Below are positions 53,757 to 63,095 of a stretch of 64,000 nucleotides of DNA, in pieces (within the stretch, counting starts at the first letter, position 1; each line of letters begins with the position of its first letter). The stretch comes from Dehalococcoidia bacterium. Its GTDB lineage: Bacteria; Chloroflexota; Dehalococcoidia; SZUA-161. Position numbers and translations under genes: made by a program. The notes beneath the pieces were generated by a model, which had not been told where the DNA came from, searched no databases, and saw only the letters and a program-made list of their open reading frames with translations. Location: NCBI GenBank assembly GCA_030619685.1, contig JAUXAX010000002.1, positions 62,001-126,000 of the forward strand, given 5' to 3'.

Positions 53757-55286
53757 ATGAGATTTCCACACATTACCGAGTTCAGAGAGTATAGGAAGGA
53801 CTGGAAAGAGGATTACAAGAGGAAATCGGTCTCGGCTGAGGAGGCGGCTAAGGTTGTCAAGTCGGGGGATAGGGTTGCTTTGCCCTTTGCCCACTCTACG
53901 GCAGTCCCCGCCGCCCTGGGGAAGCGCAAGGACGAGCTGAGAAACGTGTATCTCGAGATCAACGCCCCCTCGCTCGACCCCGGTTGGCTTCAACCGGGCT
54001 GTGAAGAGAACTTCTTCGTCGGTGCTATACACTTCCTCGGAGGGATGGGGCGCCCGTCGCATGATGCCAAGGTATGCTCCTTCATACCGTGTCTCATGTC
54101 CCTCCGGCCGAAGCTCTGCGATGAGGACCGGTTGCATGGAGGAAGAGGCATCGACGTCTTCATAACCGCCGTTTCCCCCCCAGATAGACATGGCTTCTGC
54201 AGTTTCGGGCCCCATTTATGGAACAAGAAGAGCTATGCCAGCAGGGCCAAGGTTGTCATCGCCGAGGTAGATGAGAACATGATCTACCCTTATCGGGGCA
54301 GCAATCTCATTCACGTATCTGAGGTCGATTACTTTGTCGAGGCGCCAACCGCTCGGGTCACCGATGAGCAGATCAAAGACCTTATCCTCAACACAGTCAA
54401 GGATGAGAAAAAGCAGCAACAGTGGATAGTGTCTATGACAAAGGCTAACAAACATGAGCCGGAGTACACTGCGCGGGGATACCATTTGATGGGACCGCTG
54501 ATGGATATACTGAGCCCCGACTTTTTCACTGCAGTTATGGGGATGGAGGACCCCTATCCCGAGGCCAAGGTCATGGCGGGATACGTGAGGGAACTGATCA
54601 AGGATGGCGATACCATCGAGATCGGTGCTGGCAGGCCGACTACGTGGTTGCCAAGAGTCGGGCTCTTTGATGGTTACGAGGACCTGGGGATTCACTCCGA
54701 GATGTCGGCCTGGGGCCAGCCCGAATTGATAAGGCAAGGGGTATTTAATGGGAAGAGGAAGACCCTTCACCCGGGAAAGGCGATTTATACCGCTTTGGAT
54801 GGCGCCGGCTGGGAAGAATACATCTGGATGAGCGACAACCCTCTGATTGAGATGTATGACTGTGAATACGTCCATAACCCCACGGTCATCGCTCAAAATG
54901 AGAACATGGTTTCTATCAACAGTATTCTTCAGATCGACCTCACCGGCCAGATAACCTGTGAGAGCCAGTTTGGCCCTCGATTGGTCAATGGTCCCGGAGG
55001 ACAGCTCGATTTCCATTTAGGTGCTTTCATGGCTAAGGGCGGGCGAGCGATCAGCATGCTGCGCTCCGTTGCCTTTGGTGGCAGTTCCACGATCGTACCT
55101 CAGATGCCCGAGGGCTCCCTGGTAACCATACCCCGTCAATTCGCTGACTATGTGGTCACGGAACATGGCATAGCCAGTCTGGCGGGGAAGAGCCATAAGG
55201 AGAGGGCTGAGGAGCTTGTCGCCATCGCCCATCCCGATTTCCGAGATGAGCTGAGGAAGGAAGCCCGCAAGCTGTTCTGGCCCTAA
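53757..55286 (+). CDS. Acetyl-CoA hydrolase/transferase (4-hydroxybutyrate CoA-transferase) family protein
   Basis: A 509-residue family I CoA-transferase with two Rossmann-like halves. The N-terminal half has SAEEAAKVVKSGDRVALPFAHSTAVPAALG; the second half carries the catalytic glutamate in DLGIHSEMSAWG (near residue 315) and the CoA-binding NENMVSINSILQIDLTGQITCES with GPGGQLDFHLGAFMAKGGRAI. The conserved FADYVVTEHGIASLAGKSHKERAEELVAIAHPDFRDEL ends the fold. Family members move CoA between acetate (or propionate) and 4-hydroxybutyrate or other acids. It lies 133 bases before the dehydratase operon and could activate its substrate; that is inference. GGGGAGG precedes the ATG. Confidence 0.9.
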   Translation: MRFPHITEFREYRKDWKEDYKRKSVSAEEAAKVVKSGDRVALPFAHSTAVPAALGKRKDELRNVYLEINAPSLDPGWLQPGCEENFFVGAIHFLGGMGRPSHDAKVCSFIPCLMSLRPKLCDEDRLHGGRGIDVFITAVSPPDRHGFCSFGPHLWNKKSYASRAKVVIAEVDENMIYPYRGSNLIHVSEVDYFVEAPTARVTDEQIKDLILNTVKDEKKQQQWIVSMTKANKHEPEYTARGYHLMGPLMDILSPDFFTAVMGMEDPYPEAKVMAGYVRELIKDGDTIEIGAGRPTTWLPRVGLFDGYEDLGIHSEMSAWGQPELIRQGVFNGKRKTLHPGKAIYTALDGAGWEEYIWMSDNPLIEMYDCEYVHNPTVIAQNENMVSINSILQIDLTGQITCESQFGPRLVNGPGGQLDFHLGAFMAKGGRAISMLRSVAFGGSSTIVPQMPEGSLVTIPRQFADYVVTEHGIASLAGKSHKERAEELVAIAHPDFRDELRKEARKLFWP

Positions 55287-55324
55287 TGGTGGAATCCCCA
55301 GCGATGGCGCTCTTAACAGACGAT

Positions 55325-55353
55325 TTGATAAAACTCTGGAGCTGTCTTAGAAT
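55325..55353 (+). promoter_or_regulatory. Promoter of the 2-hydroxyacyl-CoA dehydratase operon
   Basis: TTGATA (55325-55330), a 17-base spacer, TAGAAT (55348-55353). The expected start (about 55360) falls in the inverted repeat that follows. Confidence 0.7.
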
Positions 55354-55386
55354 AGTAGTGAACACCTACCCTAGGTGTTCACTACT
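55354..55386. promoter_or_regulatory. Perfect 15-bp inverted repeat, probable operator
   Basis: agtagtgaacaccta (55354-55368), a three-base spacer CCC, and the exact complement (55372-55386). It begins right after the -10 hexamer, so a bound regulator would block initiation. If transcribed it would also form a hairpin near the 5' end of the mRNA, 33 bases before the first ATG. A terminator for the upstream CoA-transferase is less likely because no T-tract follows. Confidence 0.65.
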
Positions 55387-55419
55387 GTAAGGGTCATTCA
55401 CAACAAGAAAGGTGGTTTT

Positions 55420-56571
55420 ATGGCAAAGACGCCTGAGCAGGGTCTGGCTTTGGCCCAGGAATTATATGAGCATCGGGTATCGAGGGCAAAGGAGCTGGCG
55501 GCTCAGGGCAAGAAGGTCGTAGGTTATCTCTGCTGTTATACCCCGGTGGAGCTGTTGACGGCTCTGGACCTGGCACCTTACCGCATCCAGGGCAGGGTGG
55601 GAAAGCCTCTGAAGCAGGTCGATCAATACCTGGAGACCATCATGTGTCCCTATGTGCGCAGTTGTTTTGACCTTGCCCTGGGCGGAGAGTATGATTTTCT
55701 CTCCGGGGTAGTCATCCCTCATACCTGTGATGCCATGCACCGCGTATATGATATGTGGAGGTACCACCTCAAGCCGCCCTACAGCCACTGCATAACCGTT
55801 CCCCACATGACCCATCAGGCCTCTTTTGAGTACTTCCAGAAGGAGCTGGAGGATTTTCAGGAGAGCCTGGAGCGCTTCTTCAGGCGCTCGGCCTCTGAGA
55901 AAGACCTGACCGCAGCCATTGGCCTCCATAACCGCAGTCGCGCTCTCCTGCGAGAGCTCTATGAACTGAGAAAACCAGAGCCGCCCCTGATCTCCGGCGT
56001 CGAGATGACCCGGGTGCTGGTGGCGGGCATGACCATCCCTGTCCAGGAATTCAACGATCTCCTGGAGGATGCCATCACCGAGGTGCGCAGCAGAAGGCCA
56101 GGCTCTGATGGCAGGCCCCGGCTCCTCGTTGTGGGCAGCGAGGTGGACGATGTGGCCATGATAGGGCTGGTGGAGGACTCGGGGGCTAAGGTGGTGATGG
56201 ATGACCTATGCACCGGCAGCCGTTCCTTCTGGGAGGATGTGGACCCGGCGGGGGGAGCACTCAGTGGGCTGGCCTCACGCTATCTAGGGGGGATCACCTG
56301 CCCCTGCACCTACCGTCCGGGCAAGGTTGCCCAGCGCTTCAGCTACCTGGAGGACTATGCACGTGAATGGGGCGCCCAGGGGGTATTGCTCTATGCCATC
56401 CGCTTCTGTGATACCTACCAGCTTGATGCTCCCGAGATCAAGGCTTACATGGAAGGCCTGGGGTTACCGGTGCTCTACCTCGAGGATGACTACATCATGC
56501 CCCCATTGGCGCAATGGAAGACCAGAATCGAGGCCTTTCTAGAGACGATCGAGGCAAAAAAGAGGGAGTAG
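55420..56571 (+). CDS. 2-hydroxyacyl-CoA dehydratase / benzoyl-CoA reductase family subunit (HgdB/BcrC type)
   Basis: A 383-residue subunit of the radical-type dehydratase/reductase family, which uses a one-electron-reduced ketyl radical from a 4Fe-4S cluster. Cys in LCCYTPVELLTALDLAPYR, MCPYVRSCFDLALGGEYDFLSGVVIPHTCDAM and TCPCTYRP are the cluster ligand candidates. The typical C-terminal GVLLYAIRFCDTYQLDAPEIKAYMEGLGLPVLYLEDDY is present. ATG 55420 is five bases from AAAGGTGG. It is followed by a second subunit after five bases. The needed activator ATPase (HgdC/BcrAD type) is not in the window. Confidence 0.92.
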   Translation: MAKTPEQGLALAQELYEHRVSRAKELAAQGKKVVGYLCCYTPVELLTALDLAPYRIQGRVGKPLKQVDQYLETIMCPYVRSCFDLALGGEYDFLSGVVIPHTCDAMHRVYDMWRYHLKPPYSHCITVPHMTHQASFEYFQKELEDFQESLERFFRRSASEKDLTAAIGLHNRSRALLRELYELRKPEPPLISGVEMTRVLVAGMTIPVQEFNDLLEDAITEVRSRRPGSDGRPRLLVVGSEVDDVAMIGLVEDSGAKVVMDDLCTGSRSFWEDVDPAGGALSGLASRYLGGITCPCTYRPGKVAQRFSYLEDYAREWGAQGVLLYAIRFCDTYQLDAPEIKAYMEGLGLPVLYLEDDYIMPPLAQWKTRIEAFLETIEAKKRE

Positions 56572-56576
56572 AGGTT

Positions 56577-57896
56577 ATGGCACAAGAGGCCAAGGAAAAG
56601 ACGAGTTCTCGCAAATCCACGGAGTCTGCTGGGAAGATTCGCGCCATAGTGAAGCGCATGTACCAACAGGCCCAACAAGCCAAGGAGGAGAAGCGAAAAG
56701 TAGCCTACTGCATGGTCATGTGCAACTACGAGGAGGTCCTGGCAGCCCTGGATATCGTGCAGGTCTATACGGAGAACTACGCCGGGCTTTGCGCTGTCAA
56801 GAGACAGGCTGAACCCTATTTGCAGAAGGCACAGGCTGAGGGATATTCCGACCTTCTCTGTGGCTATACGCAAGTGGGCTTAGGCTTCGATGCGCTGCGC
56901 CGTGAGCTGGGGGACGTTCCCCCGGATGCCCCTGACGGCGGCATGCCCGAGCCGGATATGCTCCTGGGGTGCAGCATGGGTTGCGATCCCCGCTGGAAGT
57001 GGTACCAGGCTCTGGGGCGCTACAAGGATACCCCTATCTATAACATCGATGTTCTCATGCCTCCCAGCGATGCCGATATGGATGCGATAAAGGAGCATTC
57101 CGTTCGCTACATGGCTGAGGAACTGAGGGGGCTTATCGCCTTCCTGGAGGAGCAAACAGGCACCAAGATGGACTACGACCGCCTTATGGCGATTGTAAGG
57201 CAGGTGGAGGAGACACGGTGGTGGTGGCGCGAGGCTTACGAGCTGAGGAAGGCTATCCCCACGCCGATGGCGACCCAGGACCACTTCGTCCTCTTTGTCC
57301 CCCATCACATGTTGCTCACCGACCCAATGACCCTGGACTTCTACAAGGACCTCTACCAGGAGCTCAAGGAGAGGGTGGATAACAAGACAGGGGTGATTGA
57401 CGAGGAAAAGTACCGCCTGCTCTGGGGCGTCGGGCTGCCCCCCTGGCACAGCATGTATATACTCGACTACTTTCTAGACTACGGGGCGGTCTTTGCAGCC
57501 GAGACAGCGTACATGGTACCCGATCCCTTTGAAATACCGCCTGATGTCTCCGATCCGGTAGAGATCATTGCGCTTCGGGCCTTTGCACGAAACACCTCTC
57601 TGCAACGGAGCGGCCAAGAGGCTGGGGGAGTCCCTCCTCTGGCCCAGGCGCACTTGGAGCGGATAAGGGACTACAGCATCGATGGCGTGGTGATGCATAT
57701 CACGCGCTCCTGCAGGGCTTCCACCATGGGCCAGATATTGGTGAGGAATGTGATCCGGGACCAATATCCGGGGCTGCCTGTGATGTTCATGGAAAGCGAC
57801 ATCATCGATCTCCACACCTATTCGGAAGCTGAGACCAAGAACCGGATAGACACCTTCATGGAGATGGTGGACGCCAATAAGAGGTCAGCCGCATAG
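56577..57896 (+). CDS. 2-hydroxyacyl-CoA dehydratase family, second subunit (HgdA/BcrB type)
   Basis: A 439-residue partner of the preceding gene. The first 25 residues are a charged extension. Cluster ligand candidates: YCMVMCNYEEVLAALDIVQVYTENY, LLCGYTQVGLGFD and LLGCSMGCDPRWKWYQALGRYKDTP, and the C-terminal ITRSCRASTMGQILVRNVIRDQYPGLPVMFMESDIIDLHTYSEAETKNRIDTFMEMV. The pairing of a ~380-residue and a ~440-residue subunit followed by a ferredoxin resembles both 2-hydroxyacyl-CoA dehydratase and class I benzoyl-CoA reductase BcrCB sets. Which one is not decidable from the sequence alone. ATG 56577 is near AGAGG. Confidence 0.9.
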   Translation: MAQEAKEKTSSRKSTESAGKIRAIVKRMYQQAQQAKEEKRKVAYCMVMCNYEEVLAALDIVQVYTENYAGLCAVKRQAEPYLQKAQAEGYSDLLCGYTQVGLGFDALRRELGDVPPDAPDGGMPEPDMLLGCSMGCDPRWKWYQALGRYKDTPIYNIDVLMPPSDADMDAIKEHSVRYMAEELRGLIAFLEEQTGTKMDYDRLMAIVRQVEETRWWWREAYELRKAIPTPMATQDHFVLFVPHHMLLTDPMTLDFYKDLYQELKERVDNKTGVIDEEKYRLLWGVGLPPWHSMYILDYFLDYGAVFAAETAYMVPDPFEIPPDVSDPVEIIALRAFARNTSLQRSGQEAGGVPPLAQAHLERIRDYSIDGVVMHITRSCRASTMGQILVRNVIRDQYPGLPVMFMESDIIDLHTYSEAETKNRIDTFMEMVDANKRSAA

Positions 57897-57967
57897 CCCC
57901 AGGAGGCGCATTGGATGAGACTGAATACCTCAGTGGGCCCAGACTTAACTCACTGCTAGGGGGAAAG

Positions 57968-58198
57968 ATGGCCAAGGGTGAGATAGTTATCGACGAGGCG
58001 ATCTGTAAGGGATGCAACTACTGCGCCGAGTTCTGCGCGAGGGGATGCATTGAAGTGCCGGGTGACAAGTTCACCCCCAAGGGATATCTTCTACCCGTCT
58101 TTGCCCACCCCGAGAAGTGCAATGCCTGCGGAATCTGCGCCTGGATGTGCCCTCGCTTTGCCATCGAGGTCTACAAATTCGTGGAGGCGCATCCCTAA
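57968..58198 (+). CDS. 2[4Fe-4S] ferredoxin
   Basis: A 76-residue ferredoxin with two cluster-binding units, CKGCNYCAEFC plus CPRFAI and CNACGICAWMC with CARGCIE, giving the paired CxxCxxC...C pattern. It would carry the low-potential electrons the dehydratase needs. ATG 57968 follows AGGGGG. A TTG at 57911, after AGGAGG, gives a version with 19 more residues and is about as good. Third and last gene of the operon begun at 55420. Confidence 0.93.
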   Translation: MAKGEIVIDEAICKGCNYCAEFCARGCIEVPGDKFTPKGYLLPVFAHPEKCNACGICAWMCPRFAIEVYKFVEAHP

Positions 58199-58369
58199 GC
58201 CCCTGGACCGAGGATGACGTCGGTGCTGGAATAATCTCCTGGTTGAGTTTGTCAAAAGTTGACAAGTACGAGGGACTCACTAAGAGAGCTTGTCGCAGCA
58301 CTCGGCTGATGAAGCCAAAACGAGGCAACCAGCGCATGGCGCTTCTGTGGATGGGCGATGGTCTCAGGC

Positions 58370-60586
58370 TCACGAATACTCTGAGCCTTTGCCTCGCCGC
58401 TTCCTCAGCCACACAGCCAGTGCCAGCGAAACGAGCGCCAACGAGCCAAGTATCGCTATCTTCTCTTCCGAAGTGGTGTTGACGGCCACGGTGCTCACAG
58501 CCACAGCAGGCAACAGCCCAACTCTCACTACTGGCTTCAGGGCGGGATGTTCATTGATGAACTCAGCCACTGGGGGGCTGAGCTTGTAGTACACTGATAC
58601 CAGGCCCTGACCTACAGAGTTGGTCACGAGATATTGGTCGCGGAAGTTCCGCAGCATCTCTACATGACCATCGAGATAGGAGCCGTAGGCAGCGGTGGCG
58701 ATGAAGCAGAATCCTCCTCCTCCTCCCCCCTCTTCCTCAGGCCCAGCGACAGCATACCAGGACAGGGTAGGTACCTCACCAGTTATCGTGTTGTTCACCG
58801 TATCAACGGACTTGGTCACATCGACCCAGCTGGTGCCGAGGCAGCGAAATATGTGAAGTTCCTCCTCTTCTTCGTCTCCGCGTATATCGCCCTCGTTATA
58901 AGGGAGGGTCACAGTCACCGGGCCGATGTAATCCGCTCCGGTGGTAGTATTGTAGTACTTGCCCAAGAAGCGGTAGCCGCTTATTTCGCCGCAGGGATTT
59001 ACTTGAGACTCGAAGACAGTGGTCGAGTCAGCTGTGCTCACCGTACTGAACACTATGACCACCCCGGAGGGGTCGGGGACCTCGACATTCTGCCCAACCG
59101 GCGTATCGATCGGAGTGGGGGTAGTCGCACTGGGGACGTTTGATAGCAGGGACCAGTTGGTCACCTCGTCTGCTGTCTTCAAGGCAAAGTGGTAGGTAGT
59201 GACCATCGAAAGCCCTGGAACTACGAACGTTTCTCTGCTCCCAGCAGCCTGGGGAGAAGGCTCCCCGTCGCACGGGGTGGCGTCGCCCCAGTCGCCCGCT
59301 GTTATGATGGCTGCGGTGGAGTACCTGATATCATATTGTGACGCTGTGCCCACATTCCCGTCGTCTCCAGGGGCTGTCCACATCAGGGTCAGAGAATTGG
59401 CGGTGCCCCCGATGACGGCGAGGTCCGTTACCGCAGCAGGCGGCGTGGTGTCAGGCAAGGCAAGAGTAGTCGCACTATCCTCGGCAGGGGAAGAATCTCC
59501 CGCTGCATTGTAGGCCCTCACCCGGTAGTAGTAGGTGGTGTCGGGGCTCAGGCCTGTGTCGGGATAGGCCTCGAAGTTGGCCCCTACAGTTGCAATTTCA
59601 GTATAACTCCCTCCTCCTCCAGTCTCACTACGCTCTATCTTAAACCCGTCCTCGTTATCGGAATTGTCATTCCAGCTCAGGTCTATCTCGGTGGAGGATA
59701 CTGCTGTAGCAGTTAGGCCGCTGGGAGCAGCGGGTGGGGGGGGGGGCGGTGGCGCCTGCTCTGTGCATGATGGCACCGGCGCCGGGTTTCCAGGTGTCTC
59801 CCAGTTATTGCCATCTGCCTCTGAATATACATTGGCTGTGGTGTTGTCGTGGAAGTCATTGAGGTAGGTGTCGTTTTGGGTCGACTCCACGTTAACATAG
59901 ATGCCGTACTCGTTATTATCCGATTCGTTGTATGCAGTGGAGATTTTTATGGAGTTGTGGAGGCGTATGCCAGCACCATTAATATTGTAGTGGGTGTGGT
60001 TCTTGAATAGGTCTTTTAGGCTGGAACCAGTCACCCGTATGCCGTCGAGCTCATTGTTATAGACATTGTTACACTGTACGGTTTGGTTGGTGACGGTGTC
60101 CAGCAAGACTCCATGGCCATTGCTGCCGGTGATGTCACAGTTCTCGACGGTGCCATAGCTGACAATTGGCCCACCACTGTCACCCCACTTGACGCCAGGG
60201 TTTCCGCCTTCGATTGTGAGCTGCCTCACCGTGACGGTATGCGCCAATATCTCGATCGTAGGTTTCGACGAGTCGTATGCGACAACCGTGACCGCAGAGG
60301 CGGACTGGCCCCAGAGAGTTACTCTGCGCTTGTCTGCACCTATAGTAACATTCTCGTTATATGTGCCAGCGTACACATATACCGTATCACCGGCGTTATC
60401 AGTGGCGTCGTCTATTCCCTTTTGAATCGTGTTCCACATGTGCAAAGCGTGATATTCTGGGGTGTCGGGAAAATCGTCATCGACGTATATAGCAATGCCC
60501 TGGGCGCCAACGCTGGCTGGCCACAAAGCCATTGACACAACCACAATCAGGGCACAAATCAGCGCACCATGTAGTATCCTCTTCAT
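58370..60586 (-). CDS. Secreted beta-helix/fibronectin III surface protein with CFI-box C-terminus
   Basis: A 738-residue exported protein. Signal peptide about 1-29 ending ASVGAQG. Residues about 35-260 form a right-handed parallel beta-helix (NosD/pectate lyase-like: [17 protein letters not shown], then repeating N-x-I turns). A proline run (residues near 272) leads to two fibronectin III domains (about 285-370 and 380-480), a further beta domain and a glycine linker. The C-terminal [10 protein letters not shown] motif (CFI-box), a weak hydrophobic pair and a basic RKRRGKGSE tail make a sorting and anchoring signal. ATG 60586 follows AGGAGGGAAGG. Probable role: surface carbohydrate binding or adhesion. 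Confidence 0.9.
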   Translation of the reverse strand: MKRILHGALICALIVVVSMALWPASVGAQGIAIYVDDDFPDTPEYHALHMWNTIQKGIDDATDNAGDTVYVYAGTYNENVTIGADKRRVTLWGQSASAVTVVAYDSSKPTIEILAHTVTVRQLTIEGGNPGVKWGDSGGPIVSYGTVENCDITGSNGHGVLLDTVTNQTVQCNNVYNNELDGIRVTGSSLKDLFKNHTHYNINGAGIRLHNSIKISTAYNESDNNEYGIYVNVESTQNDTYLNDFHDNTTANVYSEADGNNWETPGNPAPVPSCTEQAPPPPPPPAAPSGLTATAVSSTEIDLSWNDNSDNEDGFKIERSETGGGGSYTEIATVGANFEAYPDTGLSPDTTYYYRVRAYNAAGDSSPAEDSATTLALPDTTPPAAVTDLAVIGGTANSLTLMWTAPGDDGNVGTASQYDIRYSTAAIITAGDWGDATPCDGEPSPQAAGSRETFVVPGLSMVTTYHFALKTADEVTNWSLLSNVPSATTPTPIDTPVGQNVEVPDPSGVVIVFSTVSTADSTTVFESQVNPCGEISGYRFLGKYYNTTTGADYIGPVTVTLPYNEGDIRGDEEEEELHIFRCLGTSWVDVTKSVDTVNNTITGEVPTLSWYAVAGPEEEGGGGGGFCFIATAAYGSYLDGHVEMLRNFRDQYLVTNSVGQGLVSVYYKLSPPVAEFINEHPALKPVVRVGLLPAVAVSTVAVNTTSEEKIAILGSLALVSLALAVWLRKRRGKGSEYS

Positions 60587-61022
60587 CACCTTCCCTCCTA
60601 TACCCCTTCTTGTTTCATTTCTAAATCGACTCCAACCATGCCTGCCACAGAGGTCTGCCCATCGGCTGCAGCAGAGCGAAAATGGGAATAGCCAAAGACA
60701 ACTTCGCACAGCAATGAAAACGGGTGCAAGACCCGCAACGAAGGTCCCTCTGTCGAGGGAGCAATTTGGAACGAGTAGGACGATGATATGAGCCCGAACT
60801 TCCTGAAAGAAGCCCGCACCCGTGCTTATACCACCTCGGCCAGCCCCTGTCAATACTACCTTACTTATCGCGACTACACCTAACTTTACTTTTCCTCCCA
60901 CTCTTTGAGGGCACCAAAGGCCCTGCGCGGTGAGGCGGTTTGCACGGTTGGGTGTTTGAACCAGCATCGGCCCTAAGTAGGGAAAAGCAGCGAACGGGGT
61001 GAGGCTACGCCAAGATAAGAAC
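60587..61022. other. Gap holding the long leader of the surface protein gene
   Basis: 436 bases between two minus-strand genes. It contains the surface protein promoter (60825-60853) and a leader of about 230 bases. In the leader CGGGTGC can pair with GCACCCG some 95 bases downstream, and several smaller stems are possible. No known riboswitch signature was recognised. Confidence 0.5.
60825..60853 (-). promoter_or_regulatory. Promoter of the CFI-box surface protein gene
   Basis: Minus strand: a perfect TTGACA (60853-60848), a 17-base spacer, TATAAG (60830-60825). Predicted start near 60818. Confidence 0.75.
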
Positions 61023-62198
61023 CTAGCCGATTACTTCTGTCTCCCTCAGCCTGTCGATGTCCTCTTTGGAGTATCCCAAATCTGTCAGGAGCTCCTCAGT
61101 GTGCTGCCCAAATCGCTGGCTCCAATTCCTGACCTGAAACGGCGATTCCGACAGCTTGATCATGGAGCCAACTTGCTTAACGCGGCCCAGGGTTGGATGG
61201 TCCACCTCAGCAATCATCCCGCGAGCGATGAGCTGCGGATCAGAGACCAACTCGTCAATGGAGTAGACGGGGGCAACACAGGTATCCTTCTGTCGCAGGA
61301 TTTCCACCCACTCGTCTCGGGTCTTGGTCAAGAAGGTCTGTCTGAAACACTGGAAAATCTCCTCCAGCTTCTCGCCTGCTGCATATTGGTGCTCAGTGAA
61401 ATCCTCCCGACCGAGAAGCTGACATAGATTGGCGTAGAACCAGGGTTCGATAGCGCCGATGCTAATGTACTTCCCGTCCTTTGTTTCATATACATTGTAC
61501 CAAGGCCACTGCCCGGTGAGCATTGTTTCACCCCTTTTGGGGACTATGCCAGCGGTTAGATAAGGGATTATCTGCAGAGCGGTCAGCTCCACTACTGCGT
61601 CTGTCATGGACATGTCCACAAACTGCCCCCTGCCAGTCCTCTCTCGAGTCATTAGTGCCGCCAGAATCCCGATGGCAGCGGACATTCCGCCGGCAGCGAA
61701 GTCCGCCAGCGGTGTACCAGGAATGACAGGAGGCCCGCCGGGGAGCCCGGTCATACCTAGAAGGCCACCGATAGACAGATAGTTGATGTCATGCCCCACG
61801 ACATCGCGGTAGGGTCCGTCTTGCCCGTATCCGGTCAGCGAGGCATACACAATTCGCGGGTTGACCTCCTTAATAGCATCGTAGTCAACCCTCAGACGCT
61901 TCACGACTCCAGGCCTGAAGCCTTCCATCACAACATCAGCAGTTCTGGCCAGGTCATAGAATATGCCACGCCCCTCCTCGGCTTTTAGATTGAGACCCAT
62001 GGTCTTGCAGTTCCGCCATCCAGGGAAGCTAGGCAAATCGGGGAATAGAAACAAGACAGGTCCGCCACGGCGTTCAGGCCGAGCTTCATAGACCCTTATC
62101 ATCTCAGCGCCTAGGTCGCCAAGAAGGGCTGAGCAGAATGGACCGGGGCCCAGCCAAGCCATGTCGAGTATCCTTATCCCTTCGAGAGCAGCTACCAT
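61023..62198 (-). CDS. CoA-transferase III family protein, alpha-methylacyl-CoA racemase type
   Basis: A 391-residue CaiB/BaiF-fold enzyme. It begins [33 protein letters not shown] and has [18 protein letters not shown] and [27 protein letters not shown]. His136-Asp137 in GHDINY is the pair used by alpha-methylacyl-CoA racemases for proton transfer, so epimerisation of a 2-methylacyl-CoA is likelier than CoA transfer. ATG 62198 follows AGAAGGTG. It is one of three family III genes in the window, each with a different active-site context. Confidence 0.88.
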   Translation of the reverse strand: MVAALEGIRILDMAWLGPGPFCSALLGDLGAEMIRVYEARPERRGGPVLFLFPDLPSFPGWRNCKTMGLNLKAEEGRGIFYDLARTADVVMEGFRPGVVKRLRVDYDAIKEVNPRIVYASLTGYGQDGPYRDVVGHDINYLSIGGLLGMTGLPGGPPVIPGTPLADFAAGGMSAAIGILAALMTRERTGRGQFVDMSMTDAVVELTALQIIPYLTAGIVPKRGETMLTGQWPWYNVYETKDGKYISIGAIEPWFYANLCQLLGREDFTEHQYAAGEKLEEIFQCFRQTFLTKTRDEWVEILRQKDTCVAPVYSIDELVSDPQLIARGMIAEVDHPTLGRVKQVGSMIKLSESPFQVRNWSQRFGQHTEELLTDLGYSKEDIDRLRETEVIG

Positions 62199-62424
62199 TC
62201 TTAGACACCTTCTCTCTAGTATGCTGAAAAGGGAATTATCATCCCAGCTCGTTCACTCAAGTACGCCCCAAGGCTGAGACGCCGAACCCACCGAATGCGC
62301 CCCGGATAACGGGATACTTACAACCTAATAGCTCTGTGACCTTGGCCCCCCACTCCATAGCGCCACACCTTGTCTCTTTGCTCTCCGCTATAGTTTCCTT
62401 ACCCATATGGGGGATATCAAGTTA

Positions 62425-62937
62425 CTAGCGACCCCGCGCATACCGGTTGTAGCTGACTATCTCCTCAAGGCTCTTCCTGCTTCTAGCCGCAGGTGCTTCA
62501 TCAGGATAACCTAGAGGCGTGCTTGCGACGACACGGATATTCTCGGGGACTCCTAACACTTCCTTCACCTTAGACTCGTCAAACCAGCCTACCCAGCACG
62601 TCCCCAGGCCACGTTCTGTTGCAGCCAGTATCAGGTGTTCGATTGCAATCCCCATATCGACGAGGTAGTTCGGTATGTCATCTCTGGCTCCCGGTGCTGT
62701 CGGGTCAGCGCAAGCGACTATTATCACTGGAGCTCTTGCAATCCATCTGTTTCCGTTTCCTGCCTGGGCAACTTCCCTCTTGACATCCTGGTCAGTTACT
62801 ACGACGAAGTGCCAGCACTGGGTATTAGCCCACGAAGGCGCCAATCTGGCAGCTTCCAGAGCATACTTTATGTCTTCCTCAGGAACAGGATCAGGCTTGT
62901 ATCTCCTGACGCTCCTCCTTTTTCTGATCACCTCCAT
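62425..62937 (-). CDS. Nitroreductase family protein
   Basis: A 170-residue FMN-dependent oxidoreductase. The N-terminus MEVIRKRRSVRRYKPDPVPEEDI with its RRSVRRY FMN-phosphate motif, then LEAARLAPSWANTQCWHFVVV, is diagnostic; the C-terminal GLGTCWVGWF and the PLGYPDEAP segment (where the Gly-Tyr-Pro binds FMN) complete it. Substrate not clear: such enzymes reduce quinones, nitro compounds or enones, or dehydrogenate. ATG 62937 has GGAG in front; a GTG at 62946 behind AAAGGAG is also possible. Confidence 0.9.
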   Translation of the reverse strand: MEVIRKRRSVRRYKPDPVPEEDIKYALEAARLAPSWANTQCWHFVVVTDQDVKREVAQAGNGNRWIARAPVIIVACADPTAPGARDDIPNYLVDMGIAIEHLILAATERGLGTCWVGWFDESKVKEVLGVPENIRVVASTPLGYPDEAPAARSRKSLEEIVSYNRYARGR

Positions 62938-63001
62938 AAGCTCCACTTTGTTTCGCTCCTTTCGCCACAATCAGCTCAGCCTCGAATTCAAGTTTACCGA
63001 A

Positions 63002-63010
63002 AGTATAGCA
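63002..63010 (-). promoter_or_regulatory. Extended -10 promoter of the nitroreductase gene
   Basis: Minus strand TGCTATACT, that is an extended -10 (TGN-TATACT) at 63010-63002, 65 bases before the ATG at 62937. The -35 region is not recognisable. Confidence 0.4.
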
Positions 63011-63039
63011 CGTTGCTTGCTCCCACACTAGCCTATCGG

Positions 63040-63068
63040 TGTTCAACCTCGAGGCGGGATGGTATACT
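63040..63068 (+). promoter_or_regulatory. Promoter of the last CoA-transferase III gene
   Basis: TATACT (63063-63068) with a weak TGTTCA (63040-63045) 17 bases upstream. The leader is about 20 bases and includes AAGGGG. It is divergent from the nitroreductase promoter. Confidence 0.45.
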
Positions 63069-63095
63069 AGCGGCATCGAAGATAAGGGGTGAAAT

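Noticed and set aside
60587..60818. c-di-GMP (GEMM) riboswitch in the surface protein leader
   Set aside because: The GGGCAAACC and GACGCAAAGCC signatures are missing; reported only as an unidentified leader.
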